Positions 9,263 to 19,400 of a stretch of DNA of 64,000 nucleotides are shown here, piece by piece. Both the position numbers and the translations under genes were made by a program. The notes beneath the pieces were generated by a model that ran no database searches, was not told the DNA's origin, and saw nothing but the letters and a program-made list of their open reading frames with translations. Position 1 is the first letter of the stretch. Each line of letters opens with the position of its first letter. The stretch covers positions 248,001 to 312,000 of the forward strand of contig NADL03000602.1 of assembly GCA_002205965.3 (NCBI GenBank), read 5' to 3'. Source of the stretch: Kappaphycus alvarezii. Lineage: Eukaryota; Rhodophyta; Florideophyceae; Gigartinales; Solieriaceae.

Positions 9263-11947
9263 TTAAACTGGGGTGCTATCTTCCTCCTCGACGGCACCGC
9301 GACCGACCCAGTCGAAAATGGCGCAATTATAGCCCTGATGATCCTCCATACTTGCACACTTGTGATCACCTTTCAGGTTGTCCGGGCACGCCCAGTTGTT
9401 ACTAAATGCGTCAATGTACTGTGGCACCTGATAGAAAAGAATTGATAATATGTTTTCTTCAGTGCCCATCAGTCCAGCCCTCAAGATCGCTGTAAGAACG
9501 ACATCGTACATTGCCGTGATGGCTTCAAGAATAAACGCCGACCCACCAAAGATGCCACCTCGGCCAACCTTCACTAACTGTCGCTCATCGACGTTCTTTT
9601 GATTGCAGTACGTGTTGAAGGCCTTATATTCAAACCCGTGCACTTCACTTGTAGGCGTGTAATCGAAATGTGTCAAAAGTAGCTTTCCAAACATGTGGGC
9701 GCGGATAATGTGATCATTCTTTGGTGTGAAGACTTTCGGGCGTTGACAGTTGTGCTTTGCATCCAAGAACAGAAAGTGGCTCGTTTCCCAGTAGTTCTCT
9801 CTTGCCGCGTCACGCATCATGAACATCTTGGACATAACCAGCGGGTTGTAGTCTTTCAGGCCCCCTTGTGGTGAGTTCTCCAGCCACGATGCTCTGTTAA
9901 ACCACTCCTTGGACGTTCGAATCTCCTGGACTTTTTCATAATTATCGGGTCCTAGCCACTTGTTTCTCAAGTCATCGCGGCTAGTTATCACAAACTTGGT
10001 TGATTCTATTGTCTCATTGCTTATTCTGGGCATCATCTCATCGACGACCTCTTGTGTCGTGTAGACAACCTTTGGATACTTGTGTTTTAGCCAATTCTCC
10101 ATTGCATCTAGGTACATTTTGAAATCTCGCTTAAACTGGTAGTCATCTTTGGCTAAGTCATTCCGACCAATGTCAAGGAGACTTGTCACGAGAGTGATAG
10201 TCATCTCATGAGGCATCTCTGGTGGGGCAATCATCATGGCCTTTTCAGTGGCTCCATGAAGCGCCGTCACAACCGAACGCCAATCAACAGTCCTAGATGC
10301 TTTGACAGAGTCAGCGCCAGAAATTTGCCACTCTTTATCAGTCAACACACGATACTTGTCCAAATAGGGTTCGTAGACCTCTTTGATCATTTCTCGTTGG
10401 GTGGCGATAGTACCGGTAAACGTTTGATTCCAATGGTATTTTCGCGCAAAATCGACTGGATAGCGTTCCATCATGGTCGGCATTTGGACACCCGGAGGGG
10501 CGTGAACACCGCCGAGCTTCTTGAACTCTGTCTCATTGGCAAGATACTGATCGCGCACTTCTTCGAAATCAACGGTTAGTCGGTAATGGGCATACCAAAA
10601 TGTATTGAAGTTAATCTGCTCATTTTGCTCGGCGTGTCTAAACAGTCCTGTACCGACGGCAATAGTGAAATTCTTATCTGTCCAGGCATATGATCTCCAG
10701 TTTGTGTAATATTCAAAGTCCAAGAAGGGTGAATCGGCGCCTTCTTTTTCCTTTTCAATCTGGTATTGCTTTTTAAACTCATCACCAACCTCATCAATAA
10801 ACCAGCGACGTTTAAAGACAACAGGGTTATTGGTCCACTGACAATGCTCTGACGCTGAGCAAAATATGTGTGCTTCATCCAGATCGGCGGCCTGATTGGT
10901 ACCCCTTCCGCATTTCCACATTAGCCCCTGTCCTGGATACGAGGAGGTGGGATCATCTTGCCAGTGATGAGTATAGCAAAGGAGGTTCTTCTGAATTCTC
11001 AATATAGATTCCTCTCTACCCTGATGCATGATGAGGGCATGGAGCGGGACACCGGGGTTAATGCGATGGCGATGACGCACGACATCGGCAACCCCCTCCT
11101 TGAGCAGGACCTTTGAATCAATAATCCTACTAAACACGACATCATATGGCTCAATGAGCTCCCAGTCCTTTTCCAGCAATAAGACATATTCATACTTTGC
11201 TAGTTCGACCATCTTTGCAATTGCCAAACCCAGAGGCATATTCTCGAAGTTCGGGACAATTCGTAATTTGCCAGCATCCTGTACGGCCCTTAGTTCTGGA
11301 ACGCGGGTCAAAAGCAATGTGGCTACAGGGGAAGGAAGGCCGTTCAAAAAGATAACAAGCTCATCAGCAACATTGATGAGACCATTCGTAACCCATGACC
11401 TTGCCGCATATCTCAAGGAGTCATACTCAGCATGAAAAAGCACGATAATGGAAAGTTTTCCCGCAGCCGCAGAGCGACGAGATGTGCGAGTAGGGGAGAT
11501 AATTGGCTGGTGGGAAAGGAGAGGAATAGGAGTAGATCGGAAGCGATTGAACAGAAAAGTCACCACGCAAAGAGAGAGGAAAATTAGGAGAACAATACAT
11601 GAGCGCGGAGTGCGGCCACGTTTCAGATGGCGGCGAGTGGAGGGGTGGGAAGATGCTTTGCGTCGGAACGTGCGGATCGTCGGGAGAAAGGCATGGAAGG
11701 CATGACGATGGTAGGGATGTTACGTTTGGCTCACATGGGCGGCTGAGAGGGGCAATTGAAGTGGTGGGTTGAAGGCGACACAGATGAGCGGCGACGATAA
11801 CTGAGTAGGTGAAGCTGTGGGCGAGAAGGTGAATGTGACAATGCTCGAGTTGTGGTGGAGGGGCAACGTTCCTTTCTGATCCTTACACCAGAGTTTGCAG
11901 CGCTTGGTGTAGCCCCAGAGCATTCGGTCGTTGCGATTGACTGCCAT
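9263..11947 (-). CDS. Type II membrane glycosyltransferase-like protein with a C-terminal WlaTC/HtrL-like region, one intron
   Basis: This is the most convincing host gene. The main frame is open from 11719 to the stop at 9263 but has no usable ATG. A short exon, ATG 11947 to 11887 (61 nt), ends at a GTAAGG donor. An AG acceptor puts exon 2 at 11655-9263 in phase, leaving a 231-nt intron and an 817-residue product. Residues 21-39 are basic and 40-56 are hydrophobic ('CIVLLIFLSLCVV'), a signal anchor with a short cytoplasmic tail as in Golgi glycosyltransferases. Residues about 88-190 read like a GT2-type Rossmann start ('LSIIVLFHAEYDSL', 'ELVIFLNG') with an acidic 'LLEKDWE' where a DxD-like site would be. 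Residues about 646-770 ('FLFLDAKHNC', 'GRGGIFGGSAFILEAI', 'GTEENILSILFYQ') recall the WlaTC/HtrL (YibB) family. Donor sugar and acceptor cannot be told from this. The acceptor has a weak pyrimidine tract, so the intron needs RNA support. Confidence 0.8.
11656..11886 (-). other. Predicted intron of the glycosyltransferase-like gene
   Basis: On the minus strand the intron begins GTAAGG at 11886 and ends CAAAG at 11656. It is 231 nt long and in phase 1, so splicing joins codon 20 to the basic stretch before the membrane anchor. It also removes the in-frame TAA at 11722-11720. A GTGTAAG donor two bases earlier would not keep the frame. Confidence 0.6.
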
Positions 11948-11974
11948 TTAACTGCGCTGTGCCGTATATGGGGT

Positions 11975-12020
11975 ACTTTCGACGGTACAGTACTGTACTG
12001 ACAGTACTGTACAGCCCAGT
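11975..12020. promoter_or_regulatory. TACTGTA cluster 5' of the glycosyltransferase-like gene
   Basis: GGTACAGTACTGTACTG is followed directly by ACAGTACTGTACAG. Together they form a nested palindromic cluster about 35-60 bp upstream of ATG 11947 on the minus strand. The position would suit a promoter element, but the same motif lies in many places with no nearby gene, so the regulatory role is a guess. Confidence 0.35.
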
Positions 12021-12403
12021 ACTCAATAAAGTAAAGTTTCTTAGTGATACTGCAACATGATTAAGATAATGCAGCAGGTGTGCATTTCAACTAATGGTAT
12101 CGATCAACCATTCATACTGTAAATTAGTCTGCACCACCCATGTTTATCAAAAAATAACACATCCTTGGGTAAAAAGCACTGCGCTGCAAGGGGTAACAAT
12201 ACAGTACAGCAAATACCCTACAGTACACCTGAAAAAGTTTACATCAAATGGTTTCTACGGTGTCCACTGCAGGATCCGACTATAGGGCTAGGAACTAACC
12301 GGATGGTCCACGTCGGACACGTGCAGCGGCGTGCGCGAGCAGATAGCCATAGCGATAGACGACCAGATGATGCAAGTAAGGCGCTGATACAGACGCCGGC
12401 GAA

Positions 12404-13112
12404 TCACGCGTGCATTCGTATTATACCTCCGCGCCATTCGCGGGATAAACTCCTCAAGCAAAACAGCAGTGTGTGGGGCAGGCGCACCGAGAGAATCAAA
12501 CGCAATCGGTTGAAACCGTTCGGTACACGGGTCGGGGTGTCGGACGGGGCAGGGGGGCGGCGCGACAGCTTGCGTTCCAGGTTCCGTACCTTGTCATAGT
12601 GCGCCAATGCGGCAGCACCGCCAGCGGCCCACGTGGCCTTGGTGCGGACGGCGGCCTTGGACGGCGAGTCGACAGTAATGTCGCATGCGACAGGCCGTGT
12701 CTCTTCGTTGCTCGGATTGGTGGGGGGTGGTATACTCGGCAGGCCGTTCACGGGTCGGTGCAGCGTCTATGACGCTGGCGGCCGCAGCAGCATGTAGAAA
12801 CGGGGCGATAACGGAGAACCCTTGGCCTCCGAGAGGAAAGGGTAGACAGACTTGGTTCCACGCGCTTGGTGTGAGGGTGATGCGGTGAAGCGCTGCATAC
12901 GATAACTCCTGCAGTGTGTCAAACTCCACGGCAGCAGCGGATGCGTGCTTGGGGTCGGCGAGCTTGAACGCGTGGGTTACCAGGCAGGCCGAAGCACAGA
13001 TCCGGTGCAAGTGGGACCGGGCTCGGGGGTCTTCAACATGGAGGACCGGACAGTACTGTACTGAAACGTTCAGTCGTCCAAACCGCGCCCGAAAACCGGC
13101 CCTATCTTTCAA
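12404..13112 (-). pseudogene. RLE-type LINE, RT C-terminus joined to endonuclease tail (copy 2)
   Basis: The frame at 13112-12780 encodes the RT thumb-like 'LHRITLTPSAWNQVCLPFP' and 'LGGQGFSVIAPFLHAAAAA'. After a shift, 12751-12404 gives 'RPVACDITVDSP', 'RTKATWAAGGAAALAHY' and 'NLERKLSRR'. These match the tail of the copy at 13.44-14.41 kb ('RPITCGITVVSP', 'LERNLARR'). The CCHC finger and the 'RPAD' half of the endonuclease are absent, so about 200 residues were deleted between the two parts. The Asp of the 'CDIT' motif is kept here. A TACAGTACTGTAC-like block lies inside the coding sequence near 13050. Upstream flanking DNA of about 290 bp separates it from copy 3, which runs the opposite way. 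Confidence 0.72.
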
Positions 13113-13435
13113 ATATTAAATCACCCCACATTTCCCCCCTCTCGAAGAAATTACGTCTTCTACTTCGTCGTGCCAATGAACTCTCGCCCGCGCGTCTTCC
13201 TACACCCGTTTGAGAAGGGTTAGAGTGTTGGTGGGTGAGGCAGCTAGAGTAGGAGGGTCAAGGTTCGAAAGGTCGAGAAGTTTTTTAAGTTGTCTGGATC
13301 TGGTATTTAGATGGTGGAATTTTCTGCTGGTCCCACCGCTATCTTATTTGGAGTGGGTGATGGTTCAGCAGTCGCCTGGAGACGTTCCTAGTCTTTTAGT
13401 GTAACTCACTACCTGTATGGTTCAGGTTTTTTAAC

Positions 13436-14414
13436 ACATCAAAAGATTCCACCCCGCTACAAACTGGTGCAGCCAGCGGCGCGGGCAAGAGTTCAGTGGC
13501 ACGAAGAAGCCTGGGCGACCGCCCCAAACCCGACAGCTCACGGTGACGCCGACTTCCGTCATCGCATCCGTGGCTTAGCGTTCCGTCGCAGCCCCGCTGC
13601 GGCCCTTCTATTCGCCCACCCCACAGCAGCAACGAAGGTGCACACGACACACTGGCAGACCATGCTCCATCGTCACCTCGAACTGCCAGTGTACGATGAC
13701 TAGATGCCCCTCAGCTGCCACCACTGTGACCGCCCTTTGGACACCCTCGGGGATCACACCGCCAACCTCTGCTGCCCTGCTTTCGGCCGCCGTCACCGCC
13801 ATGACTCGCTCTCTTATACGTTCGCGACACACGTTACCCACGCCGCGTGTCTGGATACTCGGCACGAGGTTCCGCTACTCGTCCCGGACACTGAGCTCCG
13901 GCCCGCCGATATCTTCGTACAGCCCCCCCCAACCCCGGAAGGCACACCGTCGCGCCCCATTACGTGTGGCATCACTGTCGTCTCGCCGTTCAACGCCGCA
14001 GTTTGCACCAAGGCGACCCAGGTTGCCAGTAGCGCTGCGGAAGTGGCGGCCCGCGAGAAGGTTACAGCCCTGGAACGCAACCTCGCCCGACGCCTCCCCG
14101 CTACCTCAACTGACCCATCTTCTGCGCCATACACGCCGAATTTCACGTTTCGACCTCTGGCGTTTGATTCCCTGGGCGCCCCTTCCCCTGGTACCATTGC
14201 GTTTATCGAGGAGCCAGTTCTCCGGATCGCGTCCAAGTGTCACTCGACACCTGGTGTTATCCGTCGCCGTATCTACCAGCGACTGAGTTGCACCCTCTGG
14301 TCATCCATCGCTCAAGCTATCCTGTCACGAGCCCCGATGCGCATGTACGAAGCGTACATCTGGTTATATCTTGGCCGTAGTGTTGGGTCGTGCGCAGTCC
14401 CCAGTGGATACTGA
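13436..14414 (+). pseudogene. RLE-type LINE, C-terminal region with CCHC finger and endonuclease (copy 3, best copy)
   Basis: Two frames overlap. The first (13467-13703) carries 'RARVQWHEEAW', 'RIRGLAF' and 'AAALLFAHP'. The second (13704-14414) starts at ATG 13704, one base after the first stop. It has a CX2CX8HX4C finger ('CHHCDRPLDTLGDHTANLC'), which is the spacing of the finger before the restriction-like endonuclease in R2/NeSL-type LINEs. Then come 'VPDTELRPADIFV' and 'RPITCGITVVSP', the PD-(D/E)xK region. The second acidic residue, Asp in copy 2, is Gly here. The frame ends with 'IYQRLSCTLWSSIAQAILSR' and a stop at 14414. The RT is missing, so this is a 5'-truncated copy, typical of LINE insertion. 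Confidence 0.75.
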
Positions 14415-15876
14415 AGGAGTTTAATGCGTTCAGTATCTACTGGTGCATTAAACTTCTACATCCACAGAACAGTACATGCTGTACTGTACATACATAATCC
14501 AAGGCGGTACAGAGCTGCCTCGCCGATTTCTCACCCTTGTGCGCCTCTCTTAGTAGATGCCTTCTTTTGGCGGGAGATATTCTTGGCGGGCGTCTGCTGC
14601 GTTTCCCTTTGCCATACTACTCCGGGGCTTGGATAAATGTCCACACCACCTTTTTAGAGCGATTGATTTTTGATGGGATAGAATCAATGCTCTCCCCGGC
14701 ACACCCCATCCTCATAATTTCTCGTTTTTCTTACTCCGTGAGTGACTTTCCGCGAGGCATTTTGTTGATAAGTCGTCGTTCTCTGCTATGTAGATACTAG
14801 ATACAGTCTGCATTGTTCATTTAAAGTGTGTAGCAAACGGGGGTAAATTGGGCAAATTGGGTTTACTTGAATGGGTTGGTATACTTAATTTTCCTGCTAA
14901 GAGCAATCGCACACTAGGACTACTGTAAGTGGGGTAACCACTTACTGTACACACTGTACCCTCGGAACGGAGGTTCTCTGGAATACACTGTATACACAAT
15001 TTCAAGTTGCGGCCTAAGTGTCGCTCAAAACTCCTTCCAACAAACAACTGGCGTTACTCTAGACGAGTCTCGCCGCGTGACGAGCGAAAAATGTTCGCTG
15101 CGCATTAGCAATCGGAATGGCTGCCCGTGCGGCAATACCAGTCGCAACCCGGTTGGCGAAGTCCCGAGCGGAAGGGTGCCAGCCCCCAACGTGGAGAGTG
15201 GAAGCGCAATGAAGCGATGCCCAGGACCCTTGGAACGTATTAACTCTGCAAAGCGAGTGTCCTTGCCCAGGCGAGCATGGTTAAGGGGCTTGAGTGGGCA
15301 TCGCGCCAGGTAGGGAAGGCGGGCGGGGGTCAGGGGATGGATAACGGTTACGTCATAATAGTCCGTGCCCCCGTTCTCTCCAAGCGCCTTGATGTCCGGG
15401 CGAACTGCATGGCCGGGTTGTGGCGGCTCGAGGACAGGGTGTCGGGCAGCTTTGGCAAATTGGGTTGGTTTACTGCGAGTAATGGAAAAGTTGGGAGTCC
15501 TCTGTACTTGTAATCAAAGTACTTTATTAGTTTTACGATGTCTTAAATTCTACATTTTGTAAAACGTTTCTATGGTTTTTATATTTATTATCCGTTTACA
15601 AACTGGAATAATTCATTCACGTCGCTCCGGTACCATTTTGTTGTAAATATTTCTTTGCTGTTCATTCTCTATCTGACTGAGAGGCCTTTCTAGAGTATTC
15701 TTTTACGACGGGGGCTGTAGCAAGTGTGTAGAAGTCAGAAATCGGGTATGTTTCTATATTTATTAGGGACACTGTAGGTGTGAAGCAATGCAGCAACAGG
15801 CGCGGGCACTAGAGACCGCATCGCGAGGACAAATCCAGAGCTCGTTCCTCGAATTCTGACCACATATCACACCTCC
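14415..15876. other. Spacer with TACTGTA motifs and a possible LINE scrap on the minus strand
   Basis: No intact gene is seen. GTACATGCTGTACTGTAC near 14470 and TACTGTA copies near 14925-14955 continue the motif series. Minus-strand 15330-15060 gives 'HARLGKDTRFAELIRSK' and 'RFIALPLSTLGAGTL', which resembles the segment between LINE RT and finger seen near 3.9 kb, but only weakly. A 48-bp repeat is annotated separately. Confidence 0.4.
15467..15514. repeat. 48-bp dispersed repeat, copy A
   Basis: It matches 61736-61783 at 45 of 48 positions by my count (start GGTTTACTG, end CTTGTAAT), same orientation. Both copies lie shortly before a plus-strand LINE C-terminal fragment, so they may be part of that element. 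Confidence 0.85.
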
Positions 15877-16440
15877 GCCGCATTAGGGCACCGGATATGC
15901 GTCCTTGCAATCTGCAAAGGGCCTAGTGCCGCATTACCCCTTGCACATTCCCCCGCCGTCACGCGAGTGTCTGCAGTGCACTGCAGGACCTTGTTACGCC
16001 GCACCCGCGGGCCGTTCGTTCACGATGACTGGCTCCCTCGGATCTGCGAGCATTTTAAACGCCCTACTGTATGCACGGGTTTGGACTCCACGCAATGGAC
16101 CGCGAGCGCAAAAACAACCGCCATGACTCGCTCTGCAACGCTATTTCTGGTCGTATCGCCCAAGCAGCAGGCCTACATCGCTAGATCGAGGTCCCGGTCC
16201 TGGTTCCAGATACTGAGCTGCGTCACGCTGATATACTGGTCCATCCATTTCCAACCCCAAACTGCACTGCGAACCGACGCATCTCCTGTAACATCACTGT
16301 CGCCTCACCGGTTAACGATGACGTACTATGAAAGGCCACTCGTCAGATGAGCGGTGTTGCAGCAGTAGCGCACTACAGCATAGAGACTGACCTGGAACGC
16401 AAACTATCGCGTTGACTCCCCCCTCCAACCCTAGATGGCC
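15877..16440 (+). pseudogene. RLE-type LINE, endonuclease fragment (copy 4)
   Basis: Across frame changes the plus strand gives 'ISGRIAQAAGLHR', 'VPVLVPDTELRHADILV', 'CNITVASPVN' and 'TDLERKLSR'. Each lines up with copy 3 ('VPLLVPDTELRPADIFV', 'CGITVVSPFN', 'TALERNLARR'). The second acidic position is Asn here. The CCHC finger is not visible. It ends at the boundary where the sequence turns strongly A/T-rich, near 16440. Confidence 0.65.
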
Positions 16441-19400
16441 CCCATTTTCGAGTTGAAACTCATGGCTTTCGATTTTTGAAGGTATTAATCGAAGGATTCC
16501 GCGTCAGGGAAAGTTATTTATGTGGTAATCATAGTCTCAGTTCTCAAAAGTTTGATTTTATCCAGTTTTTGTATGTTTTCATTTTGGACCGGGAAAATGC
16601 GGTAAGAACTTTTTGTATTTAAAAAACTGTTAAAGTTTTGCTCATGGTAGGGGAATAGTCCGGTATGCATTACAAGCAGAGGAAAGTGGAAGCGACCAAC
16701 GATCTTAATCTTATCGCTTGCAGTTCAGAGCTGGATGAATATGACTCTTCCTGTATATGATTCCTTACCAAAAAGGAAAGCCAAGTAATATTTTGATAAG
16801 AATTGATGAAGCCGAAAATGAAGCCGAGAATCGGTAAAAAGAGATTGTAGTGTATCTCTACAGCATGTCCAGATATTCCGTTGCGTATAGCAACTGCTGA
16901 AAAAGGCAAAGGTCTAAATTTGAGTAATATTCATAATTTCGCTCCAAAATACATTCTTTGTAAGTCGAAATAAGTTATGGAGTCCGCTCAATGATATATT
17001 TTTGAGTATGCTGCAATAAAATCCGACTGATATCAGAAATTGTTGGAAAACATGAAATATTCGAGCATTCCTATATCTGAATCAAATAGTATTATTGAAA
17101 ATAGCAATTTAGCTGCTTGAATACTCGCAAAAAGGCCTTGAAAGGTGTAAAATGTTCAATTTGTTCATTACTTCCAACGATTTTTAGCGAGGCAGGACAA
17201 ATAGTATGAAAAATAGAGCGAGACTACCATTCAGTGACCAATAATTCAGTCTTATCCATAAAATACAATACTTATATAGTTCCCGGGTCCCTGAGACCAA
17301 GTCGACCGGATAGGCGATCAACTTACATTGCGATCGATCCTAATTATCCAAGTTAAATTATTCGCGAAAGCAAGTTATCGAACTGATGTCATTCTTCATT
17401 CTTTCCTCCAGAGAATGAGTCGCGCTTAGGGAATTGTAATTAAAAAATGTTGCGGTTTGGAAGTGTCGGATGACTGAAAATGAGGTTGGCCAAGAAAAAT
17501 TATATATAGTATATATCCTTTTGAAAAGGGCTTATTTCGCTGTTCTGGTCTTATTTGGAAGTTTTTACAGGCTTATCCTTCAAAATATTCGATATGTAAA
17601 TCGATTTATGGATTTTGAAGATACTATATGGATGCTCTTCGTTACTTAACCGAAAATATCTCCCTCAGAAACTTGTTTTGATTACACTTTTTCCATGGAA
17701 TATTATAAGCGATGTTTTCCAAATGCGATAGCTCTTATCTAGGCACGTAAAGGGTACCTAATTGCATACGCATATAATCATTTGAGTTACTGAAAACGTT
17801 ACGGGTAAGACTTTTAGCTGTAGGACATTGGAAACTTTAAAATACTCCGTGAGATGAATCCTAGATAACAGCAAACGCATTTTAATTACTATCAAAGGGA
17901 ATAATTGCCACAAAAAAATCAAAAGTATATTAATTTAAAATTATAGACAAAGGGGAAGCGTTCGTATTTCGTCTCGCCCAGTCTAAAGCCATATAAACAC
18001 AAAATTAGGTTGTGCATTAACTTCAATCGTAAAACGATTCCGCAAATAATGAATCAACCATTAATTTCATAAGATTTTTCATGGTCCAAGCTCCAAATTT
18101 TCAAGTCCCAATAGTGGATAAGAACGAAACATGTCTCAATATCTTAGATGAAATAGGATACACGATATTTTTCTGCCAACATGAAGCAGATTTACAGTTC
18201 AAGATTAAATTTCATCAGCTCCTTATTTTCAGAGTTATCAAATAAACGGGATCAATGATTAATCCATTGTCGCATTAAATAATTGCTTCTTTATTCCCCA
18301 TTTGTTTCGCAATTTAATGTTCAATCTCGGCTCATTGGTTGGGCTTAAATTTGGTGTATCTTTTTGTGATTTTTAATATATCACAGCTCTCGGTAAGTCA
18401 CTCCATCAATGTTTCGTTGCTTTACTAAAATTTCAATAATCCATGAACGTTAGAGTATAGTAATTCTGTATTTCTACATCCATTTCCAATGAAAATTAAT
18501 GGATAATAAATAATTCTATAATTATTGTTTTTATTTAAAGTATTTTTGGCGACCTAAATCATCACATATACACGAAAAACGTGTTTAGTCCTTCCTAGCT
18601 CTTTCTTTAGTGTCCTATATGCGCAGTAATGCGCTCAGTTTACTCACTTTATATTCGACCTGATATCATCGCTTTCACCATTGCCCTAAATCATAATTTT
18701 TCCTCAATTTAATCAGAAAGGATCCCAATATTAAATATCTTTCCCTCTTATAAAAATACCTATACTGAAGCAACCACAAAAAGTGCAGTGGTAAACTCAT
18801 CCCAATTTTTGTCAAAATATCGATTGTCACACTGATGTACATCTCCCTCAACGATAGCTTTTAATTATGACTTTCTTTAAATCAATAACAAAATTTTCTT
18901 CTTCTTTCTTTTTCAGGCTGCCTACGTTGCCAAAAAGTAATAGTTGGGACCTGTAAATTCTCTTAAGTCCCGTTTATACCGATGAATGGCGACCGCTTAA
19001 TTTTTTGAGTCATATTTCGTTTCCGCCCCCTATGTTTATATCTTGTGAAAGAAATTGAAAAATTATCAAGTAAATATGTTAAGATACGTAGCGGAAGTAC
19101 TTGTAGATGTGTCTGACGGGATGAAACAATCAAAAAACAAAACATAGAAATTTCAACTGCGAAGAAGGGCTCATATAGCAAAAATACTGGAACAGGAGCA
19201 TATATATCCAAGAAAAATTTTCATTCATTTGCATTCTTCCTTTTCCCTTTATAAAAACAAAAAGTTTAGCTTCTGTAAGTTGATTTCAGAAACACTGGAA
19301 ATGCCTGAACTGTTCAGATTCTTATATTTATTTTTTCGTGGACTATAGCATTAACACTACGCAGCATGGTACACTTTCCTTTTCTACAGTGTTGAATAGT

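Noticed and set aside
9128..9445. 105-codon plus-strand frame over the end of the glycosyltransferase-like gene
   Set aside because: It overlaps a better supported coding region and the 28-bp duplication and shows no domain.
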